A stretch of 8,827 nt of DNA from Candidatus Zixiibacteriota bacterium (GCA_030631455.1 DAOVLC010000039.1:1-8827); one strand, 5' to 3'. Shown: positions 1-6,408, counted from the stretch's first letter. Numbers and translations: made by a program. The notes: generated from the letters alone by a model not told the origin.

Positions 1-745
1 CGATTTCCAGATCGTTGACGTGACAGCCCTCAACGTTGCAGGCATTGGTATTTTCATCCTCTCCACTTTCCATCTCGAAAGTGTGGCCGCCCATTTCATA
101 ATCGACGCCGACCCTGAAATGGCACTTCACGCAGCCTTCGGCCACGCCAGTGGTATGCCAGGAGTTATCGTCGTAGTCGTAACCATCGTATTCATAGGCG
201 TTCTCGCCCAGCAACATGTCGGACTGGGGGCTGTGATGCGGCCCGAAGTGGCCACTCAACTCCACGCCATCGGGGACGTACGTTTCAACGTTGCGCCGCG
301 ACTTATGGCACTGGACACAGAGGTTCGAAACGCCTCGGTCGTAGGTGGCACCGTTCCCCAGTACGACCGCGTCGGTGATCCTGAGTTCAAAATCACCGTT
401 GGTATGAGGATCGTGGCAGGTGAAACAGCCGACGGACGTGAAATGATCGGCGGTTACATCGTCGCCGGTTACGCTGGCCACAAACCCTTCATTGGTGTGA
501 CAGGGTCTGCAGGATCCGCTGCTTCTCATGGCATTGCCGGACCCATGCGCCGAGTTTTCCCACTGCCGAGTGGCCAGAACAACCTCTGTACCGAGATCGT
601 TGGCGCCGTCGTGGCAAGCGAAGCAATTGACAGAGCTGTTGTCCTCAAGATGTTCCACATTGCCAGTGATCTTCCGTTCACACGATGCCATGGAAGCCAC
701 AAGAGCTACGAGACAAATGGTTCCTAGCAGCTTCAGAACGTTCAT
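1..745 (-). CDS. Multihaem c-type cytochrome, candidate outer-membrane/surface lipoprotein (3' end beyond window)
   Basis: Translating from the ATG at 745 gives 248 residues with no stop before the left edge. Residues 1-21 are a signal sequence ending in SMAS before Cys22, a lipobox-like site (Met at -3 is not ideal), so a lipid-anchored mature protein is plausible. Covalent haem sites visible: CFACH 41-45, CRPCH 79-83, CFTCH 107-111, CVQCH 143-147, CVKCH 205-209, and an expanded CX4CH site at 236-242. Distal-ligand candidates include His67, His114, His170 and His171. AGGAGG (751-756 on the complement) sits 5 bases before the ATG and overlaps the stop codon of the barrel gene, so the start is firm. 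As the third partner after a decahaem cytochrome and a barrel, it probably does the job of MtrC/OmcA or a Geobacter OmcB-type protein: passing electrons from the conduit to extracellular acceptors. That role rests on position. The sequence itself supports only a secreted multihaem cytochrome. Confidence 0.85.
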   Translation of the reverse strand, partial: MNVLKLLGTICLVALVASMASCERKITGNVEHLEDNSSVNCFACHDGANDLGTEVVLATRQWENSAHGSGNAMRSSGSCRPCHTNEGFVASVTGDDVTADHFTSVGCFTCHDPHTNGDFELRITDAVVLGNGATYDRGVSNLCVQCHKSRRNVETYVPDGVELSGHFGPHHSPQSDMLLGENAYEYDGYDYDDNSWHTTGVAEGCVKCHFRVGVDYEMGGHTFEMESGEDENTNACNVEGCHVNDLEI

Positions 746-750
746 AGTAC

Positions 751-756
751 CCTCCT
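751..756 (-). promoter_or_regulatory. Ribosome binding site AGGAGG for the surface cytochrome
   Basis: A perfect AGGAGG on the minus strand lies 5 bases before the ATG at 745. Its first two bases are the last two of the TAG stop of the barrel gene (755-757), so termination and re-initiation occur on the same short stretch and the genes are probably translationally coupled. Confidence 0.85.
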
Positions 757-2320
757 AAAACGATAGATCCTTTATAATTTTAATTTCTACAATATTGGCC
801 GTGTAATACTCGTCGAATTGGCTTGTATACACGAAATCATCGAAGTTGTGAACGTTGTATTCGAGTTCGACGTGGTAGTCTTCGAGGAACCGGTAGCCAA
901 GACTGAAACGAAGCCAGGATTTCTCGACGTCCAGGTCGCGTTTACTTCGATAATATGTCCCGCCGAACCCGGCAGTGAAGTTATGACACTCTCGCGAGAC
1001 TATGTCGGCGTAGATCGTGTGATCCCTGAATTCGAAGCCCCCGTCTACATTGGTATAGATACCCCGTGCATATGAATACCCCCCAATGAAACTTGCAAAG
1101 CGCCAGAAATCGCCACTCAGGTCGACCGTGGGCCGCACAAACTCCGACTTACTGCCGAGCTGCTCGTTCTCCCTGATGCGGGCATCAACCTTGACCGCGA
1201 TTGTGGCATCTCTGGGACAGCGGTATTTCACTGAGAACTTGTATTTCTGGCGATCTTCATCGCCAATAAGTCTGCGTCCTCCCTTGACTTCCTCACTGCG
1301 CGCGCCATACTCGCCTCGAAGCTCAAGCTCTGAGATCGGCTTGACCCGGCCTGAGAAATAATAAGAACTAACCTGCACCTCATCGGAGAGATCGTCGTTG
1401 TAGTCTTTGATGTATCCCGCTGTCACCTGAGCAAGTCCCGGCCAGACGTGTGACGCATAGAGTGCATGAGATACATTGTCAGTTTTGACCAGATCACTCT
1501 CCGATCCCGACCTGTCGAACACAAGGGCGTACTTCAGCGCGAAATTCTCCGGCAATGCGACAGTAGCGCCACCCCAGCCCTTGTTGGATGTGATTTTGCT
1601 GCCGGAAGCATTGTACTCTGCGGTAAATCGTCTGAATCCTCCGAAGACCGAGACCTCCTCATATTTAGGAAGCGGTCCAGCAGCAGTAGCCATGAAGCTG
1701 AGACGATCCTGATCGCGACTCGAATTCAGATCGTCGGCGTAATTAGATGCTCGGATCTCGGCCCGCAGCATCCTCCCCATATGATTGAACTGTACACCAC
1801 CGTTGTAGTGCTTCTGGGTATAGTCTGTCGTGAGACCCGTACCGGGCGCAGTAGCGTCGAATAGCTCGGTCATGGAACCTGATTTGTCGACGAACGAGCC
1901 ACCCCCGAAGAGCTTCACGTACCTGTGCGGGAATACCCAGATCGATCCGCCGGTCCGATGACGTTTCGTGAAGCGACCTCCTTCGAAATCATACAGCCGT
2001 CGATACTTGTTGTGGAATAAACTGACACCGAAAAGGCCCACCCTCCGTAAGCTTGCCTTCAGGTTCCGGTTGTTTAGTGTAATATTCCTAAAGTCCGCTC
2101 TAAGGTTCATACCATTGGTGAACCTGTACCTGAGGTTCTCGAAAGACAGGGCTGCGCCCTCATAGTCATTGAAAGTCGATTGGTTGACCGACTGATTCCC
2201 TTCCTCGTCAAGGAATATGTAACTGAGAGCTACATCGCCGCTACCGGACGATGAGTGAGCGACGGAAGCGATTAGAAGCAGCGCCAACATACTTGTGATA
2301 GCTATATTTATGACTCGCAT
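755..2320 (-). CDS. Outer-membrane beta-barrel protein, MtrB/PioB-like porin of a porin-cytochrome conduit
   Basis: 521 residues from the ATG at 2320. A second ATG directly upstream (2323) is possible, but AGGAGG at 2327-2332 is 6 bases from 2320 and only 3 from 2323. Residues 1 to about 23 form a signal peptide (MRVINIAITS, then a Leu-rich core, then SVAHS). The rest is a long series of alternating polar and hydrophobic stretches, each about 10 residues and rich in Tyr, Phe and Gly, separated by charged turns. It ends in Ser-Phe; a C-terminal Phe is the usual BAM recognition residue. This is a transmembrane beta-barrel profile. It lies 11 bases after the decahaem gene and 9 bases before the surface cytochrome, the arrangement of MtrA-MtrB-MtrC and Geobacter porin-cytochrome clusters. 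Its likely job is to hold the decahaem protein in an outer-membrane pore. It is shorter than Shewanella MtrB (about 700 residues) and lacks an N-terminal CXXC pair; its only cysteines in the mature part are Cys368 and Cys445. The family label rests mainly on fold and context. Confidence 0.8.
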   Translation of the reverse strand: MRVINIAITSMLALLLIASVAHSSSGSGDVALSYIFLDEEGNQSVNQSTFNDYEGAALSFENLRYRFTNGMNLRADFRNITLNNRNLKASLRRVGLFGVSLFHNKYRRLYDFEGGRFTKRHRTGGSIWVFPHRYVKLFGGGSFVDKSGSMTELFDATAPGTGLTTDYTQKHYNGGVQFNHMGRMLRAEIRASNYADDLNSSRDQDRLSFMATAAGPLPKYEEVSVFGGFRRFTAEYNASGSKITSNKGWGGATVALPENFALKYALVFDRSGSESDLVKTDNVSHALYASHVWPGLAQVTAGYIKDYNDDLSDEVQVSSYYFSGRVKPISELELRGEYGARSEEVKGGRRLIGDEDRQKYKFSVKYRCPRDATIAVKVDARIRENEQLGSKSEFVRPTVDLSGDFWRFASFIGGYSYARGIYTNVDGGFEFRDHTIYADIVSRECHNFTAGFGGTYYRSKRDLDVEKSWLRFSLGYRFLEDYHVELEYNVHNFDDFVYTSQFDEYYTANIVEIKIIKDLSF

Positions 2321-2326
2321 CATTCT

Positions 2327-2332
2327 CCTCCT
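2327..2332 (-). promoter_or_regulatory. Ribosome binding site AGGAGG for the barrel gene
   Basis: AGGAGG on the minus strand starts with the final A of the TGA stop of the decahaem gene (2332-2334). The spacing of 6 bases to the ATG at 2320, against 3 bases to the ATG at 2323, is the reason for choosing the inner start. Confidence 0.8.
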
Positions 2333-3267
2333 CACTTGCTCAGAAAGTGGCAATAGCAATCAAATGCGAGATCCGGATCGAGAAACATGCGGTTATCAAA
2401 CGATCCATGGATATCGCTGTGACAGTTCACGCAGGTGTGCTGGCCCCCGATCCCACCATGCACGACCCTGTGCTTGGGCGGAATGCCATGGCACTGTATG
2501 CAAACGCCGTCCCCGGCCTGATTCAGCAGACGGTCGTTAGGTGAACCGTGAGGCTGATGACACTCGACACAACCTCCCCCTTCTACAAGATGAGCATTGA
2601 CGACCGGGTGCTCATACAAAAAAGGTCCGGAAAGCTCAGAGTGGCAGTCCTGGCACGTCCAGTCGAGTCCTGTGGCAAAGATGGGATTCTGCATGCCCGA
2701 AAGGTCGTGGCAGTCGACACACCTGATATTCCCTGACTCTAACGGATGCGCGGAGCGGCGTTTGAATTCCGTTGCGATGCCGCCGTGGCATGACAGGCAA
2801 AAGACCTCGCGGTCATTCGCCACAAGTTTCTCGTTCGAATTGAAGTGAACAGTGTGGCACTCAAGGCACGCAACACCCGCATTGCCGTGTGGGTCTGTCG
2901 AGACCATCGCCACCTGATGAGCTGTCACGTGGCATCGACCGCAGACCTCCGCCTGCATTGCGGCCGAGAGTCCGAAGCCCGTGGTTATGTTGTCGACCGT
3001 CGGATCTTCGACGTGCACCTCCCATCCATCATGGCAGCCAATACAGCCGATCGAGATGGCCGATGAGCTCGATTCCGATGTGACCCGGTGTACTGACCCG
3101 TCGAGAGATTCGGCCATATCATCGTGGCAATCGAGACAGAGTTCAGTTGTCTCAAGTAACTTATCCTTCGAGTAGGAAACCGGTGTCGATGCGGTAACAG
3201 ACAGGGCCAGAAGGACCGTCGGCAACAAGATCATAGCCCAGAAACAAAGCGCTTTGCTCGCTGTCAT
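2332..3267 (-). CDS. Periplasmic decahaem c-type cytochrome, MtrA/DmsE family
   Basis: 311 residues with an N-terminal signal segment (hydrophobic core about 8-25, then VTAS). Ten CXXCH motifs start at residues 44, 75, 109, 134, 157, 183, 205, 233, 256 and 279. Haem count and length match MtrA/DmsE-type proteins, and the stretches GPFLYEHPVV (214-223) and CVECHQPHGSPNDRLL (233-248) plus a final CVNCHSDIHGS resemble that family closely. These proteins form a haem wire that inserts into an MtrB-type barrel and carries electrons from the periplasm across the outer membrane. The frame is open to an ATG at 3336, but GGAGGGGAG lies immediately before the ATG at 3267, a signal peptide follows it, and a promoter occupies 3306-3333, so the longer start is rejected. 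The gene is the first of a three-gene unit with the barrel and surface cytochrome. Odd feature: the C-terminus carries CYCH (304-307), two cysteines separated by one residue before His, which is not a standard haem site. Confidence 0.9.
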   Translation of the reverse strand: MTASKALCFWAMILLPTVLLALSVTASTPVSYSKDKLLETTELCLDCHDDMAESLDGSVHRVTSESSSSAISIGCIGCHDGWEVHVEDPTVDNITTGFGLSAAMQAEVCGRCHVTAHQVAMVSTDPHGNAGVACLECHTVHFNSNEKLVANDREVFCLSCHGGIATEFKRRSAHPLESGNIRCVDCHDLSGMQNPIFATGLDWTCQDCHSELSGPFLYEHPVVNAHLVEGGGCVECHQPHGSPNDRLLNQAGDGVCIQCHGIPPKHRVVHGGIGGQHTCVNCHSDIHGSFDNRMFLDPDLAFDCYCHFLSK

Positions 3268-3271
3268 CTCC

Positions 3272-3276
3272 CCTCC
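3272..3276 (-). promoter_or_regulatory. Ribosome binding site GGAGG that sets the decahaem start
   Basis: GGAGG within GGAGGGGAG on the minus strand, 4 bases before the ATG at 3267. No comparable site precedes the upstream in-frame ATG codons, which supports the shorter protein. Confidence 0.75.
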
Positions 3277-3291
3277 GTATTTAATTCCCGT

Positions 3292-3316
3292 ATTCATGAA
3301 TCGTGAATATATGAAT
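3292..3316. repeat. Palindrome ATTCATGAAT and three phased TGAAT copies at the internal promoter
   Basis: A perfect 10-base palindrome occupies 3292-3301. TGAAT occurs at 3297-3301, 3304-3308 and 3312-3316, steps of 7 and 8 bases. The set covers the predicted transcription start and the -10 element, a position where a repressor would act. The region is AT-rich, so chance is a real alternative. Confidence 0.3.
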
Positions 3317-3333
3317 TCTATTCCCTTCGTCAA
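3306..3333 (-). promoter_or_regulatory. Candidate sigma70-type promoter for the decahaem-barrel-surface cytochrome unit
   Basis: On the minus strand TTGACG (complement of 3328-3333) and TATATT (complement of 3306-3311) are separated by 16 bases. Each hexamer matches the consensus at five of six positions. Transcription would start near 3299, leaving a leader of about 30 bases with the ribosome binding site at 3272-3276. The gap between the nonahaem stop and the decahaem start (3268-3455) is the only long gap within the six-gene series, where a second promoter would be expected. I see no convincing terminator in it, so readthrough from the upstream genes is also possible. Confidence 0.6.
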
Positions 3334-3455
3334 CATCTTTTTCGGATAAAATGCACCTTTTTAGTCCAATAAGTCCACATTAATCAAGCGTGTTCGACCA
3401 TAAGAATACGATCCTGAGCCTTCATCGACAGATATACAATATACGCATTCATAAA

Positions 3456-4724
3456 CTAAAGTGATTGCTGTCGCGCATCGATCTGGCGGGCTTTCAGCCA
3501 CAAGAGCAGCGCCAAAAGGCCGAGAAAGAACACAGATACGGCAAGGCCAGCGCGTCTGAAAACATAACCGGCAAGCAAATCGTCAGCGGCAACATCTGCC
3601 TGGGAAGCCAGTTCCAATCCTTCCGCTGTAACTCCTGTCACCTTGCCCAAGTCGAATGTGTGCACAGCAGTTTTGGCAGCAAACTCCTTCTGCCGGGCCT
3701 CCTGCCATGTGAATAGTGCATTCGTTACAAACAAACCCTTCCTGTCCGATTCATCTAACTTCTCTTTGACCACCGTCAGTGAAGTGTTCAGGCTATCTAT
3801 GCTTTTCCGCATTCCATCTGCAGCCTCGAGGCCTTCAGGGCTTTCATCCGAGTTGTGGCACTGTGCACAAACAGAAGTTTCACCATCCAAAATGTCCGTA
3901 GACGGGCTATCCACGTAATGATTAGAGTGGCATGTCTCACAGGCCGGCATTTCCAGAGCATCGAAGTATTCATTATGTGTAGACTGATCGAAGTTAGTCA
4001 TGTTATTTGCGTGACAGAGGCCGCATACTTTGTCAATGGAGCCAACTTCCGGCGGTACCGCCCCGTGGTTTCCATGACAATCATTGCACGCCGGCGCACC
4101 GATATCCCGCTTCTCTAACAGCGCTATTCCATGAACAGATCTTTCGTAATCCGTATGTTGATCCGTCGCAATATCGTACCCTGCCATGTACACGTTGTTC
4201 GCGTGGCATGCCGCGCATGTACCGGGCAAATTGAACGCATACGTGGATGATTTCGGATCGTTGGCTTTCCGAATATCGTGTGCGCGATGGCATGATGCAC
4301 ATTGGGCAACCTTGGTGTCCCCTGCGCTGTTACGAATACCATGGATCGATGTCATGTACTTTGCGTATTGGTCGATTGCCAGACCTGGATCGAAGCTTTT
4401 CATAAAAACCGGATCGCTATGGCATTTTGAACAGATCTTCGGAATGTCTGTGGGATCGGGCACACCGATGAAACCGGTCGCTTCGCTCATCGCCAGATCC
4501 TCATCATCGCTGGTCGGGTCACCGCCATGGCACCCCACGCAGCCCAAGGCCGCCTGATTGTGAATATCATTCTTAAACAACTCTGTAGGAGCCTCAATGT
4601 CCCCGTCGTCCAACTCAGAGTGGCAGTTTACGCAACCGCTTACTTCATCCTGACACAGGGCGCAAGGAGCGAGCAACAACAGACTCACCACCAAGTATAA
4701 GATGATCGGGAACAGTATCTTCAT
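3456..4724 (-). CDS. Membrane-anchored nonahaem c-type cytochrome of the Rieske/cytochrome b unit
   Basis: 422 residues. Residues 1-25 are a signal peptide (hydrophobic 4-18, likely cleavage before Gln25). Nine CXXCH motifs start at 31, 62, 98, 142, 170, 213, 234, 262 and 286. A haem-free, helix-prone stretch follows (about 300-385, with His355 in AVHTFD), and a single transmembrane helix at about 392-410 is followed by KARQIDAR, placing the C-terminus in the cytoplasm and the haem domain in the periplasm. The middle contains a repeated di-haem unit with a shared SxHGI element (126-130 and 196-200). It lies 9 bases after cytochrome b, and its only ribosome-binding-like sequence is the weak TAGG overlapping that gene's stop, so it is probably translationally coupled. 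No cytochrome c1 or f gene is present in the window, so this protein most likely takes electrons from the Rieske protein and hands them to periplasmic or outer-membrane carriers. The exact family is not identified. Confidence 0.85.
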   Translation of the reverse strand: MKILFPIILYLVVSLLLLAPCALCQDEVSGCVNCHSELDDGDIEAPTELFKNDIHNQAALGCVGCHGGDPTSDDEDLAMSEATGFIGVPDPTDIPKICSKCHSDPVFMKSFDPGLAIDQYAKYMTSIHGIRNSAGDTKVAQCASCHRAHDIRKANDPKSSTYAFNLPGTCAACHANNVYMAGYDIATDQHTDYERSVHGIALLEKRDIGAPACNDCHGNHGAVPPEVGSIDKVCGLCHANNMTNFDQSTHNEYFDALEMPACETCHSNHYVDSPSTDILDGETSVCAQCHNSDESPEGLEAADGMRKSIDSLNTSLTVVKEKLDESDRKGLFVTNALFTWQEARQKEFAAKTAVHTFDLGKVTGVTAEGLELASQADVAADDLLAGYVFRRAGLAVSVFFLGLLALLLWLKARQIDARQQSL

Positions 4725-4733
4725 GTCACATGC

Positions 4734-5822
4734 CTACGTACTTGTGTACCCAAGAATAGTCAACGCGATTATGTATAGGACAACGATCAAACCAACAAGT
4801 CGAACGAATCTGCTCCATCTCTTCCTGCTGCCGTCACGGTCAAAAACGGGCACGAGAGCCCAGAGCAAGCCACCGAGGCCGAACATCAGGATGCCCAGTA
4901 TTTCACCTTCGATTGACATAACATGAGCAGGTATATACTTAAGCGTTTGGAACATGAACATGAAATACCACTCCGGCTTGATGCCCGCGGGTGCCGACGT
5001 AAACGGATCCGCCTTCAGACCCAATTCCCACGGGGAGAGCACCGCCAGAACGGCCACAACTGCAAGCACCGCCGACCAGAGAGCAAAATCTCGCAACAAA
5101 AAATCCGGAAAGAACGGTGTGTAGCTTTTTTCGCTCTCAGGAAGGTCTTTCCAGCGAGGCGGCTCAGACATCCCCTGCCTCTGCACAAAGAGCAGATGCA
5201 TACTTAATATCAGCACAAACAGCCCGGGAAGTATGGCAACATGAATGCCGAAGAATCTCGACAGGGTGGTTGCGGTAACATCTTCCGAACCACGCAGGAA
5301 CTCGAGCAGAGGTTCGCCGATAAGCGGCACAGCACCAACAATGTCCGTTCCAACCTTGGTGGCAAAGAAGGCCAGTTCATTCCACGGCAGCAGGTAACCC
5401 GAAAAGCCAAAACCAAGACTGAGAAACAGCAGGAGTATGCCGGAAAACCATGTCAGTTCACGGGGAAAGCGATACGCCTTGGTGAAGAACACGGCGAACA
5501 TGTGAATGAATACGAACAGAATCATCAGGTTTGCGGACCAAGAGTGGATGTCGCGGATAAGCCAGCCGAACGGCACCTCCGACATTATGTATCGAACGGA
5601 CTCGAATGCCGAGTCGGCGCTTCCTTTGTAGTACATAAGCAGAAGAATGCCGGAGCAGACCTGCACAACGAACAGAAACATCGCCACACCGCCAGTATAG
5701 TAGAAGATCGAATGGCTGTGCCTTGGTACCTTCTTACTGCTCAGGAATGCAACAAGAGCGTCCAGCTTGAACCGAACGTTCAATTGGTCATACAGCTTAC
5801 TGTCTGTTCTCGTCACCTGCAA
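4734..5822 (-). CDS. Cytochrome b of a Rieske/cytochrome b quinol oxidase, b6-type with fused subunit IV domain
   Basis: 362 residues with about eight hydrophobic segments. The haem b ligands are His93, His107, His194 and His209. The 15-residue step in the second pair is the b6 spacing (14 in mitochondrial-type cytochrome b). All four sit exactly 7 residues after the plant b6 positions 86, 100, 187 and 202. The C-terminal half carries PEWY at 283-286, the quinol-oxidation (Qo) site motif of subunit IV, so the b6 and subunit IV parts form one chain. The position matching Cys35 of b6, which binds the extra haem c, is Tyr42 (in IFYYTGG), so that haem is not expected. The protein would oxidise menaquinol in the inner membrane with the Rieske protein. 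The frame begins with TTG at 5822, 3 bases after the Rieske stop; GTG at codon 3 is the alternative, and there is no usable ATG near the N-terminus. GGGG, 7 bases before the TTG, is the only ribosome-binding-like sequence. Confidence 0.92.
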   Translation of the reverse strand: MQVTRTDSKLYDQLNVRFKLDALVAFLSSKKVPRHSHSIFYYTGGVAMFLFVVQVCSGILLLMYYKGSADSAFESVRYIMSEVPFGWLIRDIHSWSANLMILFVFIHMFAVFFTKAYRFPRELTWFSGILLLFLSLGFGFSGYLLPWNELAFFATKVGTDIVGAVPLIGEPLLEFLRGSEDVTATTLSRFFGIHVAILPGLFVLILSMHLLFVQRQGMSEPPRWKDLPESEKSYTPFFPDFLLRDFALWSAVLAVVAVLAVLSPWELGLKADPFTSAPAGIKPEWYFMFMFQTLKYIPAHVMSIEGEILGILMFGLGGLLWALVPVFDRDGSRKRWSRFVRLVGLIVVLYIIALTILGYTST

Positions 5823-5825
5823 CCG

Positions 5826-6254
5826 TTAACCCCGCAATGAAACATAAACCTCGTTTCCCTTCAGGTGAACGTCAAACTCCTCAAGTGGTCTCGGTGGAGG
5901 CCCGGATATGTTCTTGCCGTTTATGTCAAACCGCCCGTTGTGGCAAGCGCAATAAATCGCTCCCATGTCTTTTCGATATTGAACCACGCAGCTCAGATGT
6001 GTGCAGGTTGCATGAAACGCCCTGAATTTCCCGTCCGCATCATGAATCAGCAGCCCCGGCTTGCGCCCGAACTTAAAGATCGTGCCGGAATCGAGAGGAA
6101 AATCCTCAATGGTTCCGACTTTCAGACTGGAGATGGCAGCCTCCGGGATCTCCTGCGGTTCAAGGTATCTGGCTGCGGGATAGAGTATGGCCGCCAGTCC
6201 TGCAAATACCGTACCTCCCAGCAGCCAATCAAGAAAGGAGCGTCGATCAATCAT
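5826..6254 (-). CDS. Rieske [2Fe-2S] protein of the cytochrome b complex
   Basis: 142 residues. The N-terminus (MIDRRSFLDW, then a hydrophobic stretch to about 25) is a twin-arginine-type signal anchor. Both Rieske boxes are intact: CTHLSC at 84-89 and CACHNGRFD at 102-110. From the family, Cys84 and Cys102 bind one iron, His86 and His105 the other, and Cys89-Cys104 form the disulfide. GPPPRPL (118-124) is the conserved proline loop. The short length and Thr-His-Leu box fit the b6f/prokaryotic type. It accepts an electron from quinol at the Qo site of cytochrome b and carries it to the c-type partner, here presumably the nonahaem protein. GGAG at 6261-6264 lies 6 bases before the ATG at 6254; the ATG 4 bases upstream opens only a three-codon frame. 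It is the first gene of the minus-strand series, with cytochrome b starting 3 bases after its stop. Confidence 0.93.
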   Translation of the reverse strand: MIDRRSFLDWLLGGTVFAGLAAILYPAARYLEPQEIPEAAISSLKVGTIEDFPLDSGTIFKFGRKPGLLIHDADGKFRAFHATCTHLSCVVQYRKDMGAIYCACHNGRFDINGKNISGPPPRPLEEFDVHLKGNEVYVSLRG

Positions 6255-6333
6255 TCATCGCTCCGGTTCCTCCGCCGTCAGATGATCCAGTGTCGTCATG
6301 TGCAGCTTTCAATTTGTGTGTTACCACAGAATT

Positions 6334-6361
6334 AACATAGTCAAAGCAAATGTAAACACAA
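6334..6361 (-). promoter_or_regulatory. Weak candidate promoter for the Rieske-cytochrome b-nonahaem unit
   Basis: On the minus strand TTGTGT (complement of 6356-6361) and TATGTT (complement of 6334-6339) are 16 bases apart in an AT-rich stretch, about 80 bases before the Rieske start. The -10 matches four of six consensus bases and the -35 is poor. A TTGACT nearby lacks a good partner. This is the best pair I can see, but it is not compelling. Confidence 0.25.
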
Positions 6362-6408
6362 CAACAAAAGTACACAATCTCGTCTAGTACATAGAGCCCC
6401 AAGTCTGT

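Noticed and set aside
20..727. Long plus-strand open frame of 235 codons
   Set aside because: It is antisense to the frame that contains a signal peptide and six haem motifs. Its protein shows no recognisable motif, and the opposite-strand gene has a perfect ribosome binding site.
3268..3336. N-terminally extended decahaem protein starting at 3336 or 3297
   Set aside because: The extension would include the candidate promoter and would put 10 to 23 residues in front of a normal signal peptide. The ATG at 3267 has the ribosome binding site.
3430..3446. GATATACAATATAC palindrome-like sequence after the nonahaem stop as a terminator
   Set aside because: The stem is short and entirely AT-rich with no T run, so it would not form a stable terminator hairpin.
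5241..5840. Plus-strand open frame of 199 codons opposite cytochrome b
   Set aside because: It is antisense to a fully conserved cytochrome b with all four haem ligands and PEWY. The Gln/Lys/His-rich translation has no motif.
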